Source: Dyadobacter sp. UC 10 (GTDB lineage: Bacteria; Bacteroidota; Bacteroidia; Cytophagales; Spirosomataceae). From it: a DNA stretch of 64,000 bases. The notes under the pieces are model-generated. The model had not been told where the DNA came from, did no database searches, and saw only the letters and a program-made list of their open reading frames with translations. Within the stretch, counting starts at the first letter, position 1. Each line of letters starts with the position of its first letter. The stretch covers positions 744,001 through 808,000 of the forward strand of contig NZ_VSRN01000001.1 in NCBI RefSeq assembly GCF_008369915.1. The letters are read 5' to 3'. A program made the translations under genes and the position numbers. This document shows, in pieces, positions 27,931 through 36,928 of this stretch.

Positions 27931-28958
27931 TCGTCCACCGTTAGTTTTACCCGATAATGTTGACCTTCAAGGCTAGTCGATAAATGATATTTTCCAGGGT
28001 AGAGCAGTTCCAGGCGCCTTTCCATCAGCTGCTTTCCGAGACCGCCCGTATGCTTCTCGGCCTCTCGGCCCGCTTTCACCAGATTATCACATTCGAATGC
28101 AACAACGCTTTCATTTAGTACAAACTTAATCCGAACAGCTCCATTGGTGGTTAAATCCGCATGTTTAAATGCATTTTCAATAAAAGGAATGAATAACATG
28201 GGGGCAATCATTCTGGAACCGGGGTCACCGTCGACGATATATGTCAATGCATTGTCATTGGCAGTCCGTATTTTTTGCAGGGCAATATACTTTTCAATAT
28301 AAGCAAGTTCTTTCGTTAAGAGGATCCGGTTTGTTTTAGTCTCGTACAACATAAACCGCATGATATCCGAAAGCTTGTTCAGGTAGGCAGAAGCTTTGGC
28401 GCTTTCCTTTTCGATCAGGATGTCGATGTTATTAATAGTATTGAAAAGAAAATGCGGGTCGAGTTGTGATTTGATCAGGGCGAGCTCCATTTCATAGTTC
28501 TTTTGGTCCAGCTCCTCTTTCAGCTTCATGTCCCGCAACCATGTTTCGAAACCTTTTATAATAAAACCGATCGATCCGTTCACGAGGGCGATGAATGCCA
28601 GCGGGAGCACCACCGCAATGAGACCGATTATGCCGTCATTGTCTAAAAATTTCGTATCAAAAAGCAATGTGAGCACAGCGGTGCCTGTGAGTGCAGAAAG
28701 GAGGGCAACGCCGAGGGACAACAGCAATGTGGAAAATAAATTTTTAGTTCGCAGGTAATAAGGAAAAAGCAGGCAATAAAAGGCATAAAACCCTATTACG
28801 CCCGGAGTAACCGCAAATCCAGCCATGATCCTGCACCAATTACCGAAGCGCATCTGCTGCCTTTGAGATAAAGTCAAAAGGAAAAATAATACGGCCAAAA
28901 GCATCCCATATAACACCCAGTAACCGATCTGAATCAATGTGCTGACTGGTTTTTTCAT
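27927..28958 (-). CDS. LytS-type sensor histidine kinase linked to an ABC exporter
   Basis: 343 aa from the ATG at 28958; three more codons reach a TTG. Four transmembrane helices occupy residues 10-140. The kinase core has KSQLDPHFLFNTINNIDIL with the phospho-acceptor His, FIPFIENAFKHADL in the ATPase N-box, and GGLGKQLMERRLELLYP. It lies 46 bases downstream of the ABC permease. The layout recalls exporter-linked sensing of antimicrobial peptides (Bce type), but here the kinase is LytS type; that role is inferred. Confidence 0.9.
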   Translation of the reverse strand: MKKPVSTLIQIGYWVLYGMLLAVLFFLLTLSQRQQMRFGNWCRIMAGFAVTPGVIGFYAFYCLLFPYYLRTKNLFSTLLLSLGVALLSALTGTAVLTLLFDTKFLDNDGIIGLIAVVLPLAFIALVNGSIGFIIKGFETWLRDMKLKEELDQKNYEMELALIKSQLDPHFLFNTINNIDILIEKESAKASAYLNKLSDIMRFMLYETKTNRILLTKELAYIEKYIALQKIRTANDNALTYIVDGDPGSRMIAPMLFIPFIENAFKHADLTTNGAVRIKFVLNESVVAFECDNLVKAGREAEKHTGGLGKQLMERRLELLYPGKYHLSTSLEGQHYRVKLTVDE

Positions 28959-29004
28959 GTGAACCAAAGCTGTTAGAAGGTTATGTTAGTTTGATACAAA
29001 GCGC

Positions 29005-29778
29005 TCAGCCCCTGCTTTTCTGGTTAATATAAAGTATATAATTCAAAGTGGTAAAGAGCAGGAAATACCCGACAGACCAGCCGAAAATATTAATGTCCGG
29101 ATCGATTCGGTTATCATGGATCAAAAATTGTTTTGAGCAATACGTGTAGGGAAGGAAATAACCATACTTCCACGAAACGGCGATCAGGGATGCGATGACC
29201 ATTGCGAAACCTACGCCGATCGGCACCATGAAATTCCGGATGTGAATACTCAGCAAATACTGCAAAGAGAGAATTGGAAGGCTGTAAAGAAAGAATTTGG
29301 CATTCCCGGTCAAAAACTCCTGGTAAGGGAAATTTTGTTTGGGAAATGGTACATCCCGGAACAGCAGTGCAGGTATCATGCCCGTCAGCACGATGCCGAC
29401 ATTGAAGAGCAGAAAAAACTGGATCAGCATGGTGATCGCAATGCAAAATTTGGCAAAAAACAACACCGTGAAAGGCTGGGGCGTCGTATGCACCTGCTTC
29501 CAGGAATTGTTGCGGAATTCGATCTGGGCAAGCAGGCTGGCCGTCAGAATGATCCCTATGGGCAGTAGAAAAATGGACATATAGTTCCAGCACTGATTGT
29601 AAAGCATATTCCAGATTTTCTCCGAAGAATTACTTTGCACCAATGTTTCCGAGTACAAAATCCTTCTGAACAGCACGATGGCGGGAATGAAAAGAGCGCC
29701 TGCAATGGTGAGCCAGGAAGCGGAACTGTGTTTTTTCTTGATCCACTCGCTTTGAATACTTTGTAAGATTACCATCAT
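29005..29778 (-). CDS. ABC-2 type exporter permease
   Basis: 257 aa with six transmembrane segments. The N-terminal SIQSEWIKKKHSSASWLTIAG is the pattern of lantibiotic-immunity/ABC2_membrane_4 type permeases. A polar loop (PFPKQNFPYQEF) lies between helices 3 and 4. Its start overlaps the ATPase stop by four bases, so the two form one transporter. The cargo cannot be read from sequence. Confidence 0.85.
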   Translation of the reverse strand: MMVILQSIQSEWIKKKHSSASWLTIAGALFIPAIVLFRRILYSETLVQSNSSEKIWNMLYNQCWNYMSIFLLPIGIILTASLLAQIEFRNNSWKQVHTTPQPFTVLFFAKFCIAITMLIQFFLLFNVGIVLTGMIPALLFRDVPFPKQNFPYQEFLTGNAKFFLYSLPILSLQYLLSIHIRNFMVPIGVGFAMVIASLIAVSWKYGYFLPYTYCSKQFLIHDNRIDPDINIFGWSVGYFLLFTTLNYILYINQKSRG

Positions 29779-30683
29779 GATTTGCCGATCAGGTCGATGA
29801 AAATGTTTTCAAGGTCTTTATTGTTACCGCTGATTCCGGACACCGAAATCCCTGCTTCCACCAGCTCCCGATTGATCGCACCGATCTGCGATTTCGTTAA
29901 ACCAGACGTGATGAGCCTGTTATCATTCAATTTTTCAGCGAGGTGCCTGCCCATCAAAATTTCCATTGCCCTGGCCGCGTCACTGACCTCCCAACTTACC
30001 TGTAATGCCTGGTGCCTCCTTTCCCGCAGCTCACCCAGGGTACCTTCATAAATCAAGCGTCCCTTGTCGATGATACCGACGTGGCTTACGAGCTTCTCCA
30101 TTTCCGCGAGCAAATGACTGGAAACCAGTACGGAAATACCATGTTCCCGGTTCATCCTGATCAGCATTTCGCGGATTTCGATCATGCCGTTCGGGTCCAG
30201 GCCGTTTGTAGGCTCGTCCAGGATCAGGAACCCCGGATTATGCAGCAGCGCTATCGCGATCCCGAGCCGCTGCTTCATTCCGAGTGAGAAACGGCCCGCT
30301 TTTTTGTTGCCGGTGTTGGGTAACCCCACCATTTCGAGCACCTCGCGAATACGATCTTTCGGACATTGGTAGAGCTTTTGGTAAACCATTAAATTCTCGG
30401 CTGCGGTAAGATGCCCATAAAAAGAGGGACTATCGATCAGGGATCCGATTTGTTTCAGAATAGCCACCCGGTTGTGTCCCAGCGGCTTGCCAAAAATATG
30501 AATCTGTCCCCTTTGCTGTTTGATCAGCCCGAGAACCAGCCGGAGCGTCGTTGTTTTTCCGGCACCATTCGGACCTAAAAATCCATAAATGCTGCCCCGT
30601 GGCACCCGGAGGTTCAGTTCATTAACCACCCGGTCGCCCCGGTTGAACTGGTGACATAAGCCGATGGTTTCTAAAATGTACAT
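29775..30683 (-). CDS. ABC exporter ATP-binding protein
   Basis: 302-aa ATPase with Walker A (GPNGAGKTTT, about residues 38-47), the signature FSLGMKQRLGIA, Walker B FLILDEPTNGLDPNG and the switch His in VSSHLLAEMEKL. A C-terminal extension of about 90 residues is usual for CcmA/BcrA-type exporters of drugs or lantibiotics. It is the first gene of the ATPase - permease - kinase - regulator run. The 199 bases upstream separate it from the LytTR gene at 30883 and hold no gene. Confidence 0.93.
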   Translation of the reverse strand: MYILETIGLCHQFNRGDRVVNELNLRVPRGSIYGFLGPNGAGKTTTLRLVLGLIKQQRGQIHIFGKPLGHNRVAILKQIGSLIDSPSFYGHLTAAENLMVYQKLYQCPKDRIREVLEMVGLPNTGNKKAGRFSLGMKQRLGIAIALLHNPGFLILDEPTNGLDPNGMIEIREMLIRMNREHGISVLVSSHLLAEMEKLVSHVGIIDKGRLIYEGTLGELRERRHQALQVSWEVSDAARAMEILMGRHLAEKLNDNRLITSGLTKSQIGAINRELVEAGISVSGISGNNKDLENIFIDLIGKS

Positions 30684-30882
30684 GTTGCAGATCCGTTGGT
30701 GAACGCTGCAAATGTAAAAACCCGGATTTCATTGACTTTTTGCGCTCTGCCAAATCGGCAAAACTGTCTGCAAAGTGGAGATTTGAGGATGTGAGTGCTG
30801 CTGGTGTTGGTTACAAGCCGCCGCAGGAATGCCTGAGTTGTCTGGTTTAGATGGTGCAAAAACATTCATGAAGCATGCAGGG

Positions 30883-31584
30883 TCAGGCCAACCTGGCAAA
30901 CAGATCGTCCTTAAAAGTAGCCGATAAAGGGAGCTGGTTACCGGCAAGGGTAATCTGATGTCTTTCGATCTTGTCGATTTTGGATATAGCAATGACGTAT
31001 GACTTATGGATGCGAAAGAATGAGTCCTGAGGCAATTTCTCTAAAATCTCTGCCAGTTTCATCCGGCTCAAAACCCGGCGTTCAGCGGTGTGAAAGGTGA
31101 GGTAATTGCCATCGGCCTCAATGTAAAGCAATGCGTCGAGATCAATGCGTGTCAGGTCGTAACCCGTTTTGACAAAAATGTAATTATTGGGGTTCGCACT
31201 ATTCGCGGTGCCCGAAATTTTTGCAACAGCCCGGTCGGTTGCTTGCAGGAAACGGCTGAGGCCAACTGGTTTCAGCAAGTAATCCGTCGCTGCGAGGTCA
31301 AATCCGTCTACCGCATATTGCGCATGCGCGGTTGTGAAAACAATATGGATCGACGGAGAAAGCATCCGGGCTACTTCCAGTCCCGACAAATCCGGCATTT
31401 GAATGTCAAGAAATACCAGATCTATAGTGTTACTTTTTAAAAAAGCCAGTGCCTCTGTTCCACTGGCAAAAGTGCCCAGCACATCCAGGCCAGGCACTTT
31501 ACTGGCATGGGACAGCAGGACGCTCAAACCGATGGGTTCGTCGTCTACGAAAATACAGCGAATATGCGACGGATCTTTTTTCAC
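30883..31584 (-). CDS. LytTR-family response regulator downstream of a TlpA-like gene
   Basis: 233 aa from a GTG that overlaps the stop of the TlpA-like gene (GTGA). Receiver domain: CIFVDDEPIGLSVLL, Asp in LVFLDIQMPDLSG, LLKPVGLSRFL. LytTR domain: IFVKTGYDLTRIDLDALLYIEAD, FFRIHKSYVIAISKIDKIE, LPLSATFKDDLF. Together with the kinase at 33082 it encloses the TlpA-like gene, suggesting that all three act in one circuit. The targets are unknown. Confidence 0.9.
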   Translation of the reverse strand: MKKDPSHIRCIFVDDEPIGLSVLLSHASKVPGLDVLGTFASGTEALAFLKSNTIDLVFLDIQMPDLSGLEVARMLSPSIHIVFTTAHAQYAVDGFDLAATDYLLKPVGLSRFLQATDRAVAKISGTANSANPNNYIFVKTGYDLTRIDLDALLYIEADGNYLTFHTAERRVLSRMKLAEILEKLPQDSFFRIHKSYVIAISKIDKIERHQITLAGNQLPLSATFKDDLFARLA

Positions 31585-32183
31585 AACAATTGCTCGATTT
31601 GTTTATACAAAGCTTCCCGGTCGGAAGGTCGCTTCGCGTGGATGGTGACGATCTTGCCAGACTTGTCTACTAATATATAAGACGGAAATATAAGGTTGCC
31701 CTGTTGTGCATATATCTTGCGCAAATCCTCCCGCAGCTCCTCGCCCGCAAGAATGTGATATCCTATCAGATGATAGAATGCAATCATCTCGCGCCAGCTC
31801 TTTTCAGGATCCGGCCGGTGCTCTACCGCGATATAGGCAAAATCCACAGGTTTGTCCTTAAAACGGTCTTTCAGTGCCTGGTTGAAAGCAAACTCCTGTC
31901 TGCACGGACCACACCAGGTTCCCCACATATCTATAAAAATCACACGTCCCTGATGCCTCGCGATGACTGAGTCAAGTGTAGGAATAGTCAGAGAATCCGG
32001 TACAAAACGGATCCCTTCTGATTCGGACTTCATTTCGGCCAAACTTGCCAGGAAAGGTTTCATTTTTACCTGTACCCGCTGCATGTACGTACTTTCCGGA
32101 AAACGTTTTACGAAATCCAGATATGCTTCCTGCTGGTATTCAAGATCGCCCTGATCGATCCCATTGATTAAAAAAGATGCCAT
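31581..32183 (-). pseudogene. TlpA-like thioredoxin domain, C-terminal part of a gene broken by an in-frame TAA
   Basis: 200 codons carrying a TlpA/ResA-type thioredoxin fold with the active site WGTWCGPCRQEF and the cis-Pro region IFPSYILVDKSGKIV. The ATG at 32183 is probably internal: the same frame reads through 18 more codons (ending in a W-A-Y-A-A-L-Q-Y-G segment) to the TAA at 32238-32240 and then continues into the N-terminal part. The intact gene would span 31581-33068, 495 residues, the usual length for Bacteroidetes envelope TlpA-family proteins. Without the upstream part this piece lacks a signal peptide. Confidence 0.75.
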
Positions 32184-32237
32184 GGCATATTCCAGCGCAC
32201 GCCCGGTAAACCCATATTGCAGGGCAGCATATGCCCA

Positions 32238-33068
32238 TTACCTTTCCCCTTTTTGACGAACTTCCTGGTTGACTTCCGCAAATGGCTTCTTAAAAACAGC
32301 TTCTGCGATCCTGGCAAATTCTTCTTTATTGGAAGCAAGATGTTGGAGATAACGCGGGTAATAACTAACCAGCGTTTGATAATGATAACTGTCCAGTGCC
32401 GCTGCATTCGAAAGCGGTACCGTTTCATGTGCAGTTTTCAAGGCTTGTCGCCATTCATTTCGCCCGTAGCGGGACCGGTTCTGTTGAGTCCATACACCAT
32501 TTTTCCAGATCAGGTCCCAGAGTTTACTCACCGCAAAATATTGAATATCGGCCTGGGTCATGCTGAAAAAGGCTTTCGAGCGGATGAACTTACTATCATT
32601 GAGTTCCGCTAATGCAGATTGCTGCGCTTTTTTCAGATCAGCCATCATCTCCTCCGGTTGGCTCAGGGTATCGTTCCAGGTCTGTTTCCCAAGGTTATAG
32701 GTTATCAAACCCAATTTCTGCCTGAATTGGTTTTCCCGGCCCAAACTACCTTCAAACCTTATCGATTTCGTCGAATCGCCCATTTTTATCACAAGTGTTT
32801 TACCCGGCTCTGTATACAGTTGCAGACGCTGCCCGGCATACGTCAGAAAAATGATCTGCGGCTGCTCTACGGGCAGTTGAATCGAGAATTCCCCTTCATT
32901 ATCCGGAACTACCTCCCGGGAATTGACTGTGTGGTTCCAGCAATCGAAGGGTACATTGAAGACCAATGCTTTTCCCGATTGACTGGCCGGGACTTTCCCT
33001 GACACCGTTATTTGGGCATAACAAGCACTGAACGCCGAAAGCGCGGCGCATAAAAAGAGAAGTTTCAT
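32238..33068 (-). pseudogene. Signal peptide and N-terminal domain of the TlpA-like protein, stopped early
   Basis: 276 residues starting MKLLFLCAALSAFSACYAQ, a signal peptide with a possible lipobox-like Cys. A beta-sandwich region (ITVSGKVPASQSGKALVFNV, about residues 20-120) resembles the DUF4369-type domains found ahead of TlpA modules, and a helical linker follows. It ends at TAA after VRQKGER; the thioredoxin part follows in the same frame. The frame runs 59 codons upstream of the chosen ATG inside the kinase gene. If the stop is real, a secreted domain without thioredoxin is made. Confidence 0.75.
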
Positions 33069-33081
33069 AGACAAATTTGAA

Positions 33082-34164
33082 TTAGTGTAGACGGATATGC
33101 AGCCGGACATTGTACCGACCGGCTTCTTCCCCGTAAGCCAGGTGGTGCCTGTCTGGGTAAATAAGTTGAAGACGTTTCTGCGTGTTTTGTATACCGGTAC
33201 CCAATCCGTCCTGCCCTGACCCCGGGGAAAACAGGCTGTTTTCAATGCTTAGATCAAGCTCCTGGTCGCGAACAGTCAGCTGCAATTTTATAAAACTTTT
33301 CTGGTCGATTCTGATACCGTATTTAAATGCATTTTCAATAAACGGGACCAAAAGGAACGGTGCGATGCGTGCGGAAAGTCCATCGTAGGAAAGGTCTGTC
33401 TGCAACCGGACCGTGTCGCGATCGGGCAGTCTCATCCGTTGCAAATGGAGGTAATCTTCTATAAAACTAAACTCCTGTTCAACCGGTGTGAAATCCTGCT
33501 GCGCGCCGGTTGTTGTATAGCGCATGATGTTGGATAGCGCTTCAATACACTGGGCGGTCTTGTCCGCGTTTTCGGCGAGCGCGATCCCATACAGTGTATT
33601 TAAGGTATTAAAGAAAAAATGCGGGTTGATCTGCGCTTTCAGCGTGCTAAGTTCAGCCTCTACCTTTTGCATTTGCCACTGCGCTTTTCTTGCGCGCTGA
33701 TATACAAAATCCCTGAACATGGCATAGAAAAAACCATAACCGGCGACAACCAGGGAAGCTGTCCAAACCGGGCGGAATTCGCCGCCTGATTTCCATTGGC
33801 TATATACGGCGAGAAGGAATACGTAACCAACAGAAAAAAGGCAGGTGCTCACGATGAAATACGAGAGTGGCTTTTTCCTGAAGATAAAATGATAGTTAAG
33901 TTCTGCGATCAAGGTGCCCGCCAAAATCACCAGCCAGACAGTCTGATAGTAGTTGTGATTAACAAACCGCTGCCACTGCGTAACCCCTGAGCCGTCAGGA
34001 TTGATCAGGTAAACGCCGTGGGTACTGACTTCATACCAATAACCGATCGCGTCACTTAACTCAGTGCCCGCCCATATAAGCAGTGCATGAAGAAGCCATT
34101 GTTGCCAGATTGCGAGACGTGGAAATTGCATAGCGAAGTGATGATGGTGCTCCAAAACAAGCAT
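33082..34164 (-). CDS. LytS-type sensor histidine kinase upstream of a TlpA-like gene
   Basis: 360 aa; an alternative ATG at 34131 gives 349 aa and starts just before the first helix. Four transmembrane segments lie in residues 20-160, with a periplasmic loop after the first. The kinase core shows KAQINPHFFFNTLNTLYGIAL with the phospho-acceptor His, LVPFIENAFKYGI and GLGTGIQNTQKRLQLIYP. The TlpA-like gene starts 13 bases after its stop and the LytTR gene follows, so kinase, thioredoxin and regulator form one transcription unit. Confidence 0.9.
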   Translation of the reverse strand: MLVLEHHHHFAMQFPRLAIWQQWLLHALLIWAGTELSDAIGYWYEVSTHGVYLINPDGSGVTQWQRFVNHNYYQTVWLVILAGTLIAELNYHFIFRKKPLSYFIVSTCLFSVGYVFLLAVYSQWKSGGEFRPVWTASLVVAGYGFFYAMFRDFVYQRARKAQWQMQKVEAELSTLKAQINPHFFFNTLNTLYGIALAENADKTAQCIEALSNIMRYTTTGAQQDFTPVEQEFSFIEDYLHLQRMRLPDRDTVRLQTDLSYDGLSARIAPFLLVPFIENAFKYGIRIDQKSFIKLQLTVRDQELDLSIENSLFSPGSGQDGLGTGIQNTQKRLQLIYPDRHHLAYGEEAGRYNVRLHIRLH

Positions 34165-34261
34165 GAACCATCTTACCCCGCAATAAAAAGTGCCAAGTAT
34201 CGAATAGTTTGGGACGAAATGGTAATCCGGTATTCAATGCAGGCTGAACCAATACAAAACG

Positions 34262-35470
34262 CTACTCCCGTTTGAGATATTCAGTTAAAGCAAAAGCCAT
34301 ATCCCTGCCAAAAAGCCGTAGTTTTTCGGCAGTCATAGGTTCACGGTTATGCACCGAATACGGAAATTCAAACGAGCTGGCCAATCGGATACCCGGAATG
34401 CTTTCCCCCCATTGTGACGAGGACATGCCCTGTGTGGTATTCGCTGAGGTGTTCCAGGCTGTTCCGTAAGCTACAATTCCCTGGGCCATATCAAATTTGA
34501 GCGATCCGCGGTTTTGAGCGGCAACCTGATCCATAAACAGCCGCTGCTGTTTTTCAATGGCCGGTTTGGCGGAACCTACCAGATAAATCACTTCGTTGAG
34601 AGGGCCTTTGATCCAGGGGCAGTGCAGGTCCATCATCACTTCTAGCTGGTTTTGGCCCCAGGCGGGGACCTGTTCGCGAAGCGCCGCAGTGCTGCAATAA
34701 ATGCTTTTCCCGTCGTAATCCCGGTTATGGTCACGCGGCGCACGGTACTTGCCCTGATCCCCGTCTTCTACCCCATCTTTATCCATGAAAGGAATAATCC
34801 AGAACTCGGTCGATTCGCGCAGGGCTTTCATGGCCGGGTCATCGGACAAAACCGCGGCAACCATTCCCTCCATCACATAATTGGCCATCATTTCACAAGC
34901 ATGGTGCCGGGCCGTGATCAGGATTTTCCGTCTTATGCTCTTTTTCCTGGAAGGATGAATGACCAGCCTTTCGGTAGCCCGGCCTTTCGGCGTAATGCAC
35001 AAAGTATCAATTTTCACGGAAGCGTGGCTCCGGTATGGCTGCATGAACGCATCGAAATTAGCCTGGGTGTAGGGCATTCCCATACTAAACCGAACATCCT
35101 CCCCTGCTTTAATATATGCTGTAAACTCGTTGTCCGACACGGTTCCCTCAAAGAGCCAGTTCCAGCTTTTCCCTCCGTCCCTGCTGACGGCCGGCCCTTT
35201 AATGGTAAGGCAATCTTTTTTGTTAAAAACAAATCGGATACTGTCACTTCGATTGCTTTTTACGGCGTAGTACCAATAAAACCAATCGTGGTCCGTATCG
35301 CGCAGGTCGGGCCGGAGGTAAACGGTGGAACCCTGTATAGAATCTACGATGATATTGCCACCCGGAAAGTCAGCGGTAATTTGCAATTCCTGTATCTTTC
35401 TGTCTACTCCATCAGGAACCAATATCAGGCTGCCCAGAACAACAATGAGTTGAATAATAGATTGCGTCAT
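34262..35470 (-). CDS. Secreted M14-family zinc carboxypeptidase
   Basis: 402 aa with a signal-like N-terminus (IIQLIVVLGSLILVPDG). A beta-rich N-terminal domain (residues 30-160) precedes the M14 catalytic domain. Zinc ligands: His and Glu in ITARHHACEMMANYV and the third His in VMMDLHCPW. The catalytic Glu is in LASSFEFPYSV near the C-terminus. The layout resembles AGBL/cytosolic-carboxypeptidase-like M14 subfamilies. It is 29 bases downstream of the SusD gene, so it is probably the hydrolase of that transport locus, pointing to a peptide or peptidoglycan-peptide substrate. Confidence 0.87.
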   Translation of the reverse strand: MTQSIIQLIVVLGSLILVPDGVDRKIQELQITADFPGGNIIVDSIQGSTVYLRPDLRDTDHDWFYWYYAVKSNRSDSIRFVFNKKDCLTIKGPAVSRDGGKSWNWLFEGTVSDNEFTAYIKAGEDVRFSMGMPYTQANFDAFMQPYRSHASVKIDTLCITPKGRATERLVIHPSRKKSIRRKILITARHHACEMMANYVMEGMVAAVLSDDPAMKALRESTEFWIIPFMDKDGVEDGDQGKYRAPRDHNRDYDGKSIYCSTAALREQVPAWGQNQLEVMMDLHCPWIKGPLNEVIYLVGSAKPAIEKQQRLFMDQVAAQNRGSLKFDMAQGIVAYGTAWNTSANTTQGMSSSQWGESIPGIRLASSFEFPYSVHNREPMTAEKLRLFGRDMAFALTEYLKRE

Positions 35471-35499
35471 GATTTTTTAAGGTATTAAAAATAAATAGC

Positions 35500-36918
35500 C
35501 TATTTATCCCAATAAAACCGTGGGGCTTGAACGCTTGGCGTTTCCTTGGGAGCATTGGGGTTATTAAGCCGCTCGCCAAGCGGAACGGGCAAACGCCGGG
35601 GAATCTGACCATCCGGGTTCAGTCCGTTGGTACCCCCAAAAGAAGGCTGCAATGCCGGAAAACCGGCGCGGCGCCAGTCGGTCCACACTTCCGGCTGGGT
35701 AAACAACGCTATGTATTTCTGGGTCATCACCTGTCGCAGGCGGTTGGTGACATCGCCCGTCAATGTGCCCCGGTTGACGATAAATGCGGCAACTTCTCCT
35801 GCCGGGATTGTACTTTTAGTCACCTTGTCAACAGATGCCCGTATTGCCTCCTGCAAGGCTTTCCCGGCTTCTGCATCCTGGCCGTTCAGGCGCAGGCGGG
35901 CCTCGGCTTCTATGAATTTAGCTTCTGCATAAGTAATGAAAGGAACCGGAGTGGTAGCCGTCGTATAATAAGGTCCGATCTGTGAGTCTGCGGCCTGTCC
36001 CTGCCCGGGAGCACTCCCTGAAAACGTGCCGGACGCATCAGGTTTCGCAAATGCCTGCAAGCGCGGATCAGCCGGTACTGCCTTTAACAAATCCACGAAT
36101 TGTTTCCCGAGCCGGAAATCATTGCGTTGCTGCACAAGTTGAAACCAGGGGTTGGATTCACTCGTTCCCGAGCCAAAAACAAATTCAAGGTCATTGGCGC
36201 TGCTGGCAATACCGCGGTAAGTTGTGCCGTCGTACAAAGCCGCCAGCACTTTTGCAGCCGCCTCACTGTCGGTTTTACTCAGGTGCAGGGCATAGCGGGC
36301 TTTTAAAGTGTAGGCCGCGGCAATCCATTTGGAAACATTCCCTTTGTAAATCAGGTCATCATTGCCAGGGCTGTTTGACGGACCGGCAGTCTTCAGGAGC
36401 GCAACCCCCTCGTCGAGCAGCAACTGAATACCGGTATAGATGTCGGCCTGGCTATCGAATTTGGGATAAGGATTAATAGCCCCCTGAAACGCTTCCGAAT
36501 AAGGAACGTCCCCATAAAGGCTGGTCATGGTGCCCAGGCAGTATGCCAAAAGTATCTTTCCGATGCCTTCATAGCCATTGGCCTGATTTTCGTTCGCCTG
36601 CCGGATCAGGGTGCTCAGGTCCTGCATCGGACCGGCATAAAAGGTATTGAAAGCTGTGCCTGCTTCGGCATCTACATTATAGCGGTCCCAGGCTGCCGCC
36701 TGTAAAACGATACCTGAAAGATGTTGGGTGAATGTATTGGTCATCTGTCCTACATCAGCCCCGACAGAAAAGGCTATCACTCCCTCTGAGCCAGCCAATA
36801 GACTCGGCAAGGTCGCCTTCGACGGCAGGTTGGGATTCAGGTTCAGGTCGCCGTAATCGCAGGAAGACACGCAGCACAGCACAAAACCGGATATGAGTAA
36901 AGTAGTCAGTCGTTTCAT
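35500..36918 (-). CDS. SusD/RagB-like outer-membrane lipoprotein (SusD_2 type)
   Basis: 472-aa surface lipoprotein with a leader ending in a lipobox (CVSSC, Cys20) and then DYGDLNLNPNLPSKAT. LLAYCLGTMTSLYGDVPYSEAF and AYTLKARYALHLSK belong to the TPR-like SusD fold of the SusD_2 group, often found with peptide-type SusC partners. EVWTDWRRAGFPAL and IPRRLPVPLGE near the end are typical. It captures the ligand at the cell surface for the SusC channel encoded 10 bases upstream. Confidence 0.92.
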   Translation of the reverse strand: MKRLTTLLISGFVLCCVSSCDYGDLNLNPNLPSKATLPSLLAGSEGVIAFSVGADVGQMTNTFTQHLSGIVLQAAAWDRYNVDAEAGTAFNTFYAGPMQDLSTLIRQANENQANGYEGIGKILLAYCLGTMTSLYGDVPYSEAFQGAINPYPKFDSQADIYTGIQLLLDEGVALLKTAGPSNSPGNDDLIYKGNVSKWIAAAYTLKARYALHLSKTDSEAAAKVLAALYDGTTYRGIASSANDLEFVFGSGTSESNPWFQLVQQRNDFRLGKQFVDLLKAVPADPRLQAFAKPDASGTFSGSAPGQGQAADSQIGPYYTTATTPVPFITYAEAKFIEAEARLRLNGQDAEAGKALQEAIRASVDKVTKSTIPAGEVAAFIVNRGTLTGDVTNRLRQVMTQKYIALFTQPEVWTDWRRAGFPALQPSFGGTNGLNPDGQIPRRLPVPLGERLNNPNAPKETPSVQAPRFYWDK

Positions 36919-36928
36919 AAAAAAGCAG

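Noticed and set aside
30684..30882. Possible small gene between the ABC ATPase and the LytTR gene
   Set aside because: The open frames there are short, lack a convincing start and overlap the LytTR gene; the 199 bases are treated as intergenic.
32238..32240. Stop-codon recoding at the TlpA-like gene
   Set aside because: UAA is not used for selenocysteine or pyrrolysine, and no recoding structure was seen. A point mutation or sequence error is simpler.
34652..35488. 278-aa plus-strand open frame opposite the M14 carboxypeptidase
   Set aside because: The minus-strand frame has intact zinc ligands and operon context; the plus-strand frame has no recognisable domain.
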